Assembly: GCF_048771995.1 (NCBI RefSeq)
Contig: NC_133063.1
Location: 64,029,514-64,093,513, forward strand
Direction of reading: 5' to 3'
From: Taeniopygia guttata
Taxonomy: Eukaryota; Chordata; Aves; Passeriformes; Estrildidae
DNA: 64,000 nt
A program made the position numbers and the translations under genes. The notes under the pieces are model-generated. The model was not told the origin of the DNA and did not search any database. It was given only the letters and a program-made list of their open reading frames with translations. This document shows, one piece after another, positions 51,291-61,278 of the stretch (within the stretch, counting starts at the first letter, position 1; every line of letters starts with the position of its first letter).

Positions 51291-53354
51291 AGGAAAAAAC
51301 AAGTGAGGAAGCACCCTCCACTTTCTAAGTGCGAAAAGAGACTCATAGTCACGGGAGCCCTGTGGCTCATGCTTTGTCAGACTATAGGGGCAAGAAGATG
51401 AGCAGGTACAGGTTTTAGCAGGGATTGTAGGATGGACTAATCCAATACGAGGAGTTAAATAAAGCAGAGTACTCACAAACTGATCAGACTAACCATTTTG
51501 GGCTAAGCAAGGATGTCACAGAAAGTGACATTCCCACTTCCTCACACTCCCACTTCCTCACTAATCCTTCATCAGGCATTTTCTCCTTCTTTGTTCCCTG
51601 CAGAGTCTTCCTTGATGACGACATTTAGAGGAGTCTTTGTTCCTCCCTCTTTGCTCAGCTATTCACTGCTTGGCAGGTGAAACAGAAACATTGATATGTG
51701 TACATTGGTTTCCAAAAGCAAGAGCTAGCCACACACACAAACAATTATCCAGTCACATAGTTTAGTTAGATCATCCGGTATAGTATAACCATCTTCTTTA
51801 GACTTTGAAGACTGCTCTGTGGGGAAGGGGATATTCCATGATCTCTCCAACTAGTTATTAAAATATTTTCATATGAATGCTTTTTATATGAGTGCTATGA
51901 ACCCAGCAACTATAATGAGGCTGATGTTTGAGGCTGATACATCCCCATGCTGCTACAAAGGCTAGACCTTCACTTCTCAGCATGAATCCTAGCTCACAGT
52001 GACCTGTACTATGTATTATGAAGGTCATTTAACAATATGCAGGATGAAAAAACACTTTGTAGTTTTCTGCAAGCCCTGGATCATGATCAGACTATGGACA
52101 TCAGATTTCTCCACTAATATAGAGACCTCCAGACTGATGGGTCATAGGATCCTTAGCTGTTCCTGTTGAAATTACTAGCTTCCAAGAAAAAAAATAAAGA
52201 GTTCTTTTCTGCAAAGTCTCGGTAATGAACAGCATAAAAAATACATGGTAAACATATTATTCATGTGGAGAATCAGCTCTTTTGCAGTTCTGGGAAAAGA
52301 AATTCTTCTAATTTTGATGTTGGAGTCTGCAGACAATTACTCCAACATAGTTCCTTTTATCATCGTAATAATGTTTTTCTTTCCTAGTGCTTATTTTCCT
52401 CCCTGGTAGATATGACGCATCATGCTCTTGGGTTTCTTTAAGAGCTCTTTTTTTTCTCTCTCAGTGGTGGTTTCTAAAACCATTTTTATCTAGTCCTCAC
52501 TTCACTGCTTAAGCATTTGTTATGTTCTGGCATTCCAATTATTTTAATTGAAAGCTTAGCCAATTCAATAAAGTCTGTTTGCTCCCTGTTTAAACCAATG
52601 ATGTGGCAGGATTAGACTCTGATCCAGGCTGCTACGGGGTAGCTGGCTTATCTTGGCAGGAGAGATGGAATTCACTGTTAATTCTCTGCAAGAAGAAACT
52701 GTTTTAAACCCATGCAGATTCCTCACAGCACTTTCCAAACATCCTCCTTCCCACTGGAAAGGAAAACAGCACAGAAAGATGATGGTGCTCATAACCATTG
52801 TAACTAGAGAAGAATCTTCTCAGATGAGCAGCTTCTGGCTCCACTGACTGGCATAAAATTGAAACTGTGAGTGTGCCCTGGCTGATACAGGACTTTCCCC
52901 CTTAATCATAGGTATAACAGCTATAAAATATCCAGGTTTTAATGTCTCTGCATTCATAGCGGGTGCTTAAGGGACAAGAGAGGAGCTTTTCTGCCTGTCT
53001 TGGTCTAGAGGAATGGTGGAAAGTTGGCATCTAAGTGAGGAGAGCTTACAGGAACCTGAAGCACCATCAGGAATGCAATGCATAAACCAATGCCATAAGC
53101 TGCTGGTGTTCCCATTAAGCACTGTCCCATTAAGCAATATCTTTTGCTAGAAATAATACAATTTTCAAGCATCTGCCTTTGAGAAGCAATTCAGGTAGAA
53201 ATTTCAATTTTCCCAATTCAGTGAGGAAAACAGACTGTTCAAAAGTGCCCAGTCTGTCCAACACTGAAGTAAAAAAGACGTGATGTTGGTGTGATTTAAG
53301 ATGGAGAAAAAAAAGTAAAAAAATAGTGCACGAGAGAGTTAACTAATTTTTTTC

Positions 53355-53536
53355 AAGAAACAAAACAGCCCCCCCCCCAAAAAACCAACTAAAACAAAAC
53401 AAAACAAACCAAAACAAAACAAAACAAAAAAACCCCAAGCCCCCCCCCCCAAAAAAAGCAACAAAAACAAAAAACTACACCAAAACAAAAAACCCCAAAC
53501 AACCCCTAACAAAACCCCAACCAGCCAACAAAAGAA
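53355..53536. repeat. A/C-rich low-complexity block with C-runs
   Basis: CAAAA units mixed with CCCC to C(10-12) runs over about 180 bp. The minus strand carries several long G-tracts and could fold as a G-quadruplex. It also creates a spurious Gly/Phe-rich frame. Confidence 0.85.
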
Positions 53537-54104
53537 GCCTACAAACTGTTTCTCCCTTACAGGAGCGTTGTGAAAGAGACTTACCAATAAAGGACCTGCA
53601 CCAGTTCAAAGGGAGGGACAGTTTGCTCCTTCACTGTGCTACCATTTCAATCAGTGTCTTGTTGGAATTGTCAGTAATTTTTATGGGATGATTTATTAAG
53701 TACAATAGTTTGGAGAAAACTCAGCATTTGGAAAAGTAAGGTTATTCAAAAGGCAATGCACTCCAGCTCCAGATGCAGTCCCTGTTTGAGGTTGTTTTTA
53801 GGAGGTAACCAAGGCAGAAAAGCTGCACTGAGATTTTTCAAATGCCATGATGCTCAAGCCTGGATCTGATCCCCAGAGCATCCACTGTTATCATTTGAAG
53901 GCTTAGCTCAGTTCTGTGGTTTTGTTTATTCTGCTCTTCTGAACAGCCTGATATCCTAAGACTTGAACTGAGTGAATAAAGGAAAATATTTTTCCTTCAA
54001 ATATTCTCATGAAACTCTAGCTGACTGCTAAACTCCAGTGTGGTATTGGATAGCTAAAGTATCTAGTACCCAGCCTAAGCTGTCCAGCATACTGATGCAG
54101 TCTG

Positions 54105-54251
54105 TAATAGGAGTATCTGAGTTCAAGAAGCATTTGACAACATTCTCAGGCACAGGGTGTGATTCTTGTAGTGTCCTGCATGGAGCCAGGAGTTGGACTT
54201 GATGATCCTGTTGGGTCCTTTCCAACTCAGCATATGCTATGATCCTATGAT
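54105..54251 (+). mobile_element. CR1 LINE 3' end
   Basis: Plus-strand CR1 tail: TCTGAGTTCAAGAAGCATTT, then GTGTCCTGCATGGAGCCAGG, GGACTTGATGATCC, TTTCCAACTCAGCATATGCT and a terminal ATGATCCTATGA. Confidence 0.88.
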
Positions 54252-57200
54252 CTCTCTCTTTTTTCCAGTTGAGTTTCCAGATGATCAAAAATCCTTCACA
54301 TAGTGGATTCAAATTCTTAGAAGCCAACCCTCTGTTTTCCAGAGGATATGAAACATTAACTTAGGTCATAAGACACACTCCCTGTATAAGGCACTTCATC
54401 CCACAGAACACAGTTAAAACATATCCCAGGCCAGACATTTGTGGACAAAAGGTTTGGACTTCGTCTTTTCCAGATGGAGGCTGCTAATAGACAAGAGATT
54501 ATATATCAATACTTTACTTTGTTAACTTGATTGTGCCTTAGTTTCCTATGTAATTTCTCGCTTTTGTTTTCCTTGAAAAGTGGGTTTTTTTCCCACTCAG
54601 TCTTTTTGAGGTCTCCACTTGCTTTTATCTTGATGTGCTTCTTTCTCTGTTAGCTGTACTCTCCCAACCCTCTAATCTCCAACATCCAAATGGAGATGTC
54701 CCTGTTTTGAATAAAAAGTTAATGCTACAAACAATTTCAGCAAACAAATATTTTTTGATTTCTGGGCAGAATAAAAAAAAATCTAAATATCATCATCATT
54801 CCAACCTTTTTTTTTTTCTTTTTTCAAAAGAAAACCCCCATAAGATTCCAGATCCACATCTGTGAAGCATATACACACAGAATCATGCCACTGAACAACG
54901 AGCTGTTGAAAAAGCTTGCTATCAAAATTTTCTTAGTATGTTGAGGTATTAGCTGATATAAAAAGCTTTTCACATAACCTGGACACAACTGATTACAACA
55001 TCAGTAAAAACAAATATAATTTTTTCCAGTCAAACATAATGAGGTACGGTAAGTCCATTCATTTCTGCTTATAAGGATCCCAAATTCTTTTGCAAGTATA
55101 CTGTTTCTTTTTTTTCTTAAATCCTATCAGTGCAAATAGGCAGAAACCAATTAGGAGTTTATGAGTGTGTTAAGGTGTTATTAATTCTTGTTATATTCTT
55201 ATTCTTATATAATGAATCAATGTTTCTGCATTAGCCTTTGGTCACTGATTAAGCAATACACATATACAGACTTAACTTTAATAATGGGAGCAGTCCTCTG
55301 AAGTTAGTCATGTGTTCAAGCGTGTAAATTATAAAATGCATGTTTATAGTGTAACAGCTATAATACCAAAGACTCTCTGAAGCAAGGAACAATTCAAGCT
55401 GACATGTCTCCTACTGTTGGAACTTTTCAGAACATGAAGACACTTCCATCTCCTTTCCTGTCCCCCCAGCTGTGTTGTTAGGTAATAGTAGATCAGTCCT
55501 TGTGGGAAGAGCAGCAAATAAAACTGTGGCAAGCGCTAAAGCAGGGTGTTCGGAAGCAAAGAAAAGTGCACCATGCAATGGTGGGAGAGAAGTGCCCAGG
55601 ACTCACATCTGTTTGGAGCTCCTTGCACCTCTGTGTGGCTCTGAGCCATCTGTGTGTCAGAGTGAGCTGAGCAAGGAATGCCTTGAGCCTGTAGCACAGT
55701 AATGCATGAAGACAGCATTTGACAAAGAGCTCTGTCTGATTGGAGGTAAGCAGAAGTTTTTCACTGAGGTCTCCGGCCTCCAGCCCGCGAGGAAGACAAG
55801 CATGGCTGAGCAGTGGCTGTGGAGAGGTCACGACTCAGGTCAGTGCCAGGCTGAGCCAGGTGCTCTCCAGCTGGTCCAGGGCAGCTCAGGGCCTGTAGCC
55901 TGGTTAGTCCTGACATAGGCAGCACAACTGTTCACAGGTTTTCTTTTCTGTCACACTAGCACAGCCTGCTGTAGCCATCACATGGTAATTTTTCCCAGTC
56001 AGCAGTCAGAATAGTCAGCACTCAGACACAGATAGGCCTCTCTTTGGAGGCCTATCAGTGCCTCACAGATATAATAAATACCTCCATTTCATGGAGATAT
56101 TAATTTCTCTGGAGCTGGTCTGAGACTCTGGAAGTTGCTCTTCAGCCATGCCAGGAGCCAGGGAACATCTCAAAACTTAGTGGTATTTGTTTTGCGTGAA
56201 GAGTGCTTTCTAAAGTTTTCCTTCTCTATGTGAATACACAATGAACTAAAGCAAAACAAATTTCTCTCTACAACTTCAAGGGCTTACCAGATCATAAACC
56301 ATGATCATACAAGTCTCTTTCTTTGGAAGAAGAGTGTGGCATTATGAACAATATACCAGAACTGTTAATTTTATTTTTCATCTGTTCTCGTAACTGGGTG
56401 TCAGAGCAGTACACAGCAATGCTAAGTCTATCTCAACTCCCTTGAGGAATGAGATGGGATTAATTGTCATACAAACATTCCCATCACAATTATATGGGGC
56501 TTGTTTCTGCATATAAATAGTCAATATGCTCTTGTAGGACCTTGCACATAGCCTCACTTGAACACCTAACTTAGTGTATGAATTGGAAATGCAGATTTGG
56601 GCTTATCCCTTTCTATCTTTAATTAACTGTCTGAGCTGATAATGCTGACAATACAAGTGCCCTTTGAACCTGTAGAGGTCGAGTTGGCTGAATCATCATC
56701 TCAGGTGCCATCTCTCTCCAGTCACACCACACCTTTTACTGGGCAAACACACTCCTAACTTAGGCATTTCACTCAAGTGTGCCTTGCATCATCCCTATAA
56801 TTCTGTACAGAGTAGTGCTGATGTACCCAGGGACATGCCTTAAAGTGTTTGTCCTCAAGCATTGGGATTAATACCAGTAATTTTTTCCTAAATCTTGACC
56901 ATTATTGTGCTTTAATTTGCCAGATGCAAGGCAATACAGTATCTTTCTAACAATCTCCCATCTTGTTATTGATAAGCCTTCCCTATGGCCTTCTTAAACT
57001 AGCTCAGGTTAAATATATACACATTATTTTAAAATAAGAAGATTTAAGAAGAAGGAAATCAGCCTATATTTCTGTGGCATAACGCATATCCAGCAGTGCC
57101 GAATGTAAGCAGGGAGCTTATTGCTGTGGGAGGCACAGCACCATGGCAGCAGCTTGCCCTTCGTGTGAGCAAAGTGCAGGGGGAGAAGGCTCCTGTGCCA

Positions 57201-58419
57201 AGTCTCTGTCCTGAGCCCAAGCAGGCTGCAGCACTGACCTTCAGATTTAAAAGAACTGAACTATGAGGACTGAGGAGGCTCTAGAGAACTTTTTGAAGTG
57301 TTAGAGCAGTCAAAGGCTGTGGAAATGTCTCACAGGTTGATTCAGAGCATCCAGTTCAGCTTCACTCTCTTCACTTGATTGACAGCAGACTCTGAGGGAG
57401 AAGCCTGACTCTAGTCAGGATCAGTGTTCTTCACAATATGTTCATATATCTCTGAGGTGTCCATTTCTCATATGAATCTTATAATTTTTCCATCTCATGC
57501 TCTTTGATCTATAAAGAATAGAAACTCCTTGACTGTAGGGTCAATTTTCTTCTATTTCCTCCCCATGGATGTGTATGGTATGACATTTATAGATGCAAAT
57601 TTTTATGTGCTTGCTTACATAGATTGGAAATCAGTGCCTAGGCTGAGACATACCTGGAAGTGTGTTCCTACTTCAAGTCCATTTTCTGCCTACACCCATC
57701 TTCTTTTTTGGCTCTTTCTGATGATTTCATTCCCATACTATTTTTTGTTTTTAATGACTTTTCACCACTTCCATCCATTCCTTTTACCTATTTCTTCTCT
57801 AAGCTCCCTGATCACTTTCATTTCCCACACAGAGGTGGCAGCATAGGGCTTACTTGTCTTTTTTTTTTTGGTTTTTTTTTTTTTTTCCTTTTTTCCCCTG
57901 TCTCCACTATGTATTTTTCTTCTTTTAGTTACCCGTTCTGAATCACTTTTCTGTTTTGGACTTTTCAGAACCATTATCCTCTGAATTGTCTTTGCTCTTG
58001 ACTATTCAACACCCTCTGGGCTGACTCAGCCCAGGCTGTGTGGGAATTGATTTGGAATGAATCAGCAGCTCAGTGCTCAGAAGGGAATTAACAATCTATT
58101 TACTCTCAGATGATTCCTGTCTCTCCACCTCCATCTCCAATGACCATTTTCCAAATAAAACTATTTATAATCTTCAGATATATGAACAGGCAGAGCTCTA
58201 GAGAGGGGCTGTAAAAGTTACATTAAGGCAGTAGGTGGCTGAAACCATTGAAAGTTTCAAGTGGCAATAGCTAAAATTAGTCCAAATGGAGAGAAGATTA
58301 TTAGCTAGGAGACTTATGGGTCCTACGCAGCAGGTGGTCTGTTTCCAGAAATCAAAATGTTCTAAAACCCAGCAAATATCTTTCACATTCAAGAGTTATT
58401 TTTACTTAACTCCAATTAC
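54252..58419. other. Intergenic DNA left of the provirus
   Basis: No gene that I can support. Contains the inverted repeat at 56031-56056 and T-runs near 57860-57890. Confidence 0.4.
56031..56056. repeat. Perfect 10-bp inverted repeat
   Basis: GATAGGCCTC and GAGGCCTATC pair perfectly around a 6-nt loop (56041-56046). Confidence 0.75.
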
Positions 58420-58425
58420 AAAAAT
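58420..58425. repeat. Left target-site duplication of the provirus
   Basis: AAAAAT directly before the 5' LTR; the same hexamer follows the 3' LTR at 63977-63982. A 6-bp duplication fits alpha/beta-type (class II) retroviral integration. Confidence 0.8.
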
Positions 58426-58820
58426 TGTTACAGCATTTTTAAGAGAAAGAGGGCATGAATTGTGAAAGTTGAGCTACTCCAGGCTAGGCCTCAGATTGAG
58501 GCCTGGTGGGGCCCTCAAAGCCTCTGACGCAGTTAGAAATTCAGGGTTGTGGCGCAGATAGAAAATAGTCTTAAAGTATTGTAGGGACCACCGGGTGTGA
58601 ACTAGTATAGGTTTTATGGTGTATAGTGCAGGCCGTTTTAAGGAAAAGGTAAACAATGTTAGCCTACCAATCAGAGTGTCTTTGTTTCTGTAAACTATAT
58701 AGAAGCTTTATAAACTACCGCCTGATTTTGAATAAACGGAAAACGCTTGATGAACCACATTGGTTTGAACCTGCGTTTGTCTTGTCCAGCTTTCCGTTTT
58801 TCTGAGGTTCCCTGGCTTTA
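58426..58820 (+). mobile_element. 5' LTR
   Basis: 395 bp, starts TGTTACAGC and ends GGCTTTA. It carries an 8-bp inverted repeat (58486-58504), TATA-like sequences at 58696-58701 and 58707-58714, and AATAAA at 58731-58736, giving a short R region. The end is set by the target duplication on the 3' copy; this leaves TG...TA rather than the usual TG...CA. Confidence 0.9.
58707..58736 (+). promoter_or_regulatory. LTR TATA element and poly(A) signal
   Basis: TTTATAAA at 58707-58714 and AATAAA at 58731-58736, as expected at the U3/R border. The same pair recurs in the 3' LTR. Confidence 0.65.
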
Positions 58821-58822
58821 AG

Positions 58823-58840
58823 TGGCGCCCGCACAGGGAC
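58823..58840 (+). promoter_or_regulatory. Primer binding site (tRNA-Lys-like)
   Basis: TGGCGCCCGCACAGGGAC differs at one position from the site complementary to tRNA-Lys3 (A to C at position 10). It lies two bases after the LTR end, where the minus-strand primer must sit. Confidence 0.85.
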
Positions 58841-59250
58841 TCAGGAGGCTCCGAGAAGGCTGCCAAATTACTTTTAGAGTAACGGGCAGTCAGGTTTGAG
58901 TCGCGCGACAGGAATTTAGGTCCAAATCGCCTCATGGTGACGGGACCGGGATCCCAAATTCACTTTTTGTGAACGGGGATCAGGTGGAACGGAGCAGAAG
59001 TCTCCAAACTCCGAATTGGGCCGTTTCCCAACGGGAGGAAAAAGACTCTTCGCATTGTTGTTTGTTTGCGAGAGTCCGTTGGAGCAGTGGGAAGACCTCG
59101 GTGTTCACAAGGTACCTGAACGGCGGGTGTGGACGTGGCCGGGGCCGGAGAGCTGGAGCGGGGTGCTGCCTTGCCGAAGAAAAGCGAGAGCGAAGCAGCC
59201 CGCGGAGATTGAGGTAAGCCGCGTGCAGAAAGAGAGGGTGAAAGTTCACC
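58841..59250 (+). other. Provirus leader: hairpins, palindrome, uORF, splice donor
   Basis: 410-bp untranslated leader. Three short hairpins, each followed by CGGG, lie at 58868-58882, 58959-58973 and 59016-59031. A self-complementary TCGCGCGA at 58901-58908 could serve as an RNA dimerisation kiss. A 12-codon upstream frame runs 58934-58972. GAG|GTAAGC gives a strong splice donor (GT at 59214-59215), presumably the one once used for env mRNA. Confidence 0.65.
59214..59215 (+). promoter_or_regulatory. Major splice donor candidate
   Basis: Context GAG|GTAAGC just before gag, as in many class II retroviruses. A possible matching acceptor (ttttaacag) ends at 62359. Confidence 0.55.
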
Positions 59251-61278
59251 ATGGATGGAGATTTACAGGCTTCAGTGCGGCTGCTCTTTCATATTCTCTC
59301 AAAGAGAGCTGAAAAAGTTAAAGAAGCCGATTTAGAACAGTTGGTCATTTGGGCAAGAAGCAAAGGCAAGCTGCAAAAACCTTCCCTGCTTTTTAGTGAA
59401 ACCGAGTGGCGAGAGCTGGGCCAGCTGCTCTGGGATGCAGTGATAGAGGGCAAAAAGGACAAGAAAACACTATTAGAGCTTGGAGGTGTTTGGAAGAAAG
59501 TTTCACATACCTTACAAAGCATGGCCGCGGAGAAAGAGGCAGCGGAAGCTGCCATTCGAGCATTCGAACAGTCTACAGCAGAACAAATAGAAACGCGAAA
59601 GCCATCGCGGGTTGAAAAATTCTTTAATGTTTGTAATATGCGGCCAGTGCGCGGGCAGAAAGCCCCAGTCAGCCCCTCTGTCAGAGATGTTGTCGCTCGT
59701 TTGGAGGGCGGCACGGAGCTGGGCAGCGCGGGGCCGGCCGGCGCGAGACGGAGCGGGGTTGCGGCCGCGCCCGGAACGGAAGTCTGCTCCCGAGCAGCGG
59801 ATGTTAACAGCTCAGCGGTTCCGCGGAGTGAGGCAGACCAGGAAGTGACCCTCCCGGGTCCCTTGGGAGGCGGGGAGACACCTGAGGAGGCAGGCGGAGT
59901 TGGTGACGAAACAGGGCTGAGTCAGGAGGAGGAACTCGGGGGCGGAGATCAAGGCAGAGACCAGGGCGGAGACGGGAGCGGGGCGGCGTCGGCCCCGCGC
60001 CCCCCCGCAGCAGCAGCGGCTGCGGCTGCCGCGGCTGCGTGCAAACGCAGAGGAGCGGCCCGCCGATACCCGCCGGCGGCGGCGGCCGCGGCCAGCAGCC
60101 TGGCGCGGTTTGGAGGGGCTGGACACCCCAATGCTAGCGGAGTGGCAGAAGTAGCCACCCAAACAACACCAGAGCACAGCCCCGAAAATGCCAGTTCCCA
60201 CCCCACCACCGTGGCGCGGCACTGCCCACTCCCACCGAGTTCAGATTCTGACGACTCAGAGCCAGACTTTCCGGTTGTCAATTGCAGCAGGGACAAGCGA
60301 TCACAGAACAAGATACAAAGACCAAATACGTTACAGGAAAAAATAGCCCGCCTTGCCACCCTTTCAAATCGTCAGGCTCAACCAGTGGAACCTTCCACTG
60401 GACAGCAATTGGCATCGCCAGCAGTTTTAAAAAATCCCTTGCAGTCCCGATGGGCGTCAGTTGTGAAAGATGCTCTTTTAGACGGTGACTGGAAAGCTGC
60501 CAGCTCCCTGGTTTGTCCTGTCATAGTGTCTAATGGGAATGCCATCTGGGAGCCCCATGACTGGAAAATCCTACAATCAGCTAAGCAGACAGTCACCACT
60601 TATGGGATCAGATCAGAAGCAGCCAGGAACATCATTCAGTATATATTCACAGCAGATGTGCTTTGTCCTAGTGATTCGTCTAACATTGCATCCCTGCTTC
60701 TGACACCTTCTCAATTCCTCATGTTTGAAAGGGAATGGAAACGGTTGGCAGTTGAGGAGGCCAACAAACATACAGATGCGGGAGACCCCTTTTTTGGAGT
60801 CCAGCCAGATATGCTGACTGGGCAGGGACCATATGCAACCAATCAGGTGCAACTTACCTTTCCTATTGAAATACATCAATTGTCACAGCAATTGGCTCAT
60901 CAAGCTTTGCTTTTGGTACCGGACAAGAAAAAGTCAGCATCCTATGCCACCATAAAGCAAGGAGCCACTGAACCATTCGGACAATTTATTGATAGGCTGT
61001 CAGCTGCTTTAAAGGATGCACCTGACGTGCCACCAGACGTTCAGGAACATTTATTCCGATCCCTTGCTTTTGAGAATGCTAACCCACCCACCAGAACCAT
61101 CCTAGCCACCCTCCCTCAGGGCTGTCCAGTCGATGAGATGCTTGTCAGAGCCACACGCGCAGAACAGAGCAACCAAGCTGCGGCATTTGCCGCAACCATC
61201 CAGGATGCAATTGAACAACAAGGACACATAATTGCAGCTGCTTTATCAAGCAACAACACAAGGAGACAAAAGACGTAA
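59251..61278 (+). CDS. gag: Gag polyprotein (matrix-linker-capsid), nucleocapsid missing
   Basis: An uninterrupted 675-codon frame with a good start context (cacc-ATG-G). The structural polyprotein assembles the particle at the membrane or in the cytoplasm. Residues about 1-135 are a helical, Lys/Glu-rich matrix part; it begins MDG, so there is no Met-Gly myristoylation signal. About 150-300 is a Gly/Glu then Ala/Pro linker with two poly-Ala runs (about 249-285). About 415-640 is capsid, with WEPHDWKILQSA and YGI..AARNIIQYI in the N-terminal half and a major homology region (IKQGATEPFGQFIDRL, about 568-583). It stops shortly after capsid, without any CCHC zinc knuckle, and no protease frame follows. 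The lack of stops supports youth. Whether it makes protein is unknown. Confidence 0.9.
   Translation: MDGDLQASVRLLFHILSKRAEKVKEADLEQLVIWARSKGKLQKPSLLFSETEWRELGQLLWDAVIEGKKDKKTLLELGGVWKKVSHTLQSMAAEKEAAEAAIRAFEQSTAEQIETRKPSRVEKFFNVCNMRPVRGQKAPVSPSVRDVVARLEGGTELGSAGPAGARRSGVAAAPGTEVCSRAADVNSSAVPRSEADQEVTLPGPLGGGETPEEAGGVGDETGLSQEEELGGGDQGRDQGGDGSGAASAPRPPAAAAAAAAAAACKRRGAARRYPPAAAAAASSLARFGGAGHPNASGVAEVATQTTPEHSPENASSHPTTVARHCPLPPSSDSDDSEPDFPVVNCSRDKRSQNKIQRPNTLQEKIARLATLSNRQAQPVEPSTGQQLASPAVLKNPLQSRWASVVKDALLDGDWKAASSLVCPVIVSNGNAIWEPHDWKILQSAKQTVTTYGIRSEAARNIIQYIFTADVLCPSDSSNIASLLLTPSQFLMFEREWKRLAVEEANKHTDAGDPFFGVQPDMLTGQGPYATNQVQLTFPIEIHQLSQQLAHQALLLVPDKKKSASYATIKQGATEPFGQFIDRLSAALKDAPDVPPDVQEHLFRSLAFENANPPTRTILATLPQGCPVDEMLVRATRAEQSNQAAAFAATIQDAIEQQGHIIAAALSSNNTRRQKT

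Larger units (their letters stand above)
50059..54104. other. Intergenic DNA
   Basis: No coding evidence. Contains a hairpin at 51015-51054, a T/G low-complexity run (51205-51290) and an A/C low-complexity block (53355-53536). Confidence 0.4.

Noticed and set aside
53339-53587. Gly/Phe/Leu-rich minus-strand frame
   Set aside because: It is a translation of the A/C low-complexity repeat.
19596-58419. Search for CMYA5 exons downstream of MTX3
   Set aside because: No frame on the minus strand resembles the FN3/SPRY C terminus of CMYA5; the gene probably lies beyond the window.
58474-58656. Identical 60-codon minus-strand frames in both LTRs
   Set aside because: Present only because the LTRs are duplicates; no evidence of an LTR-encoded protein.
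59812-60359. Antisense 136-codon frames opposite gag
   Set aside because: Mirror of the GC-rich Ala/Pro linker; no promoter or family resemblance. Class II retroviruses rarely use antisense genes.
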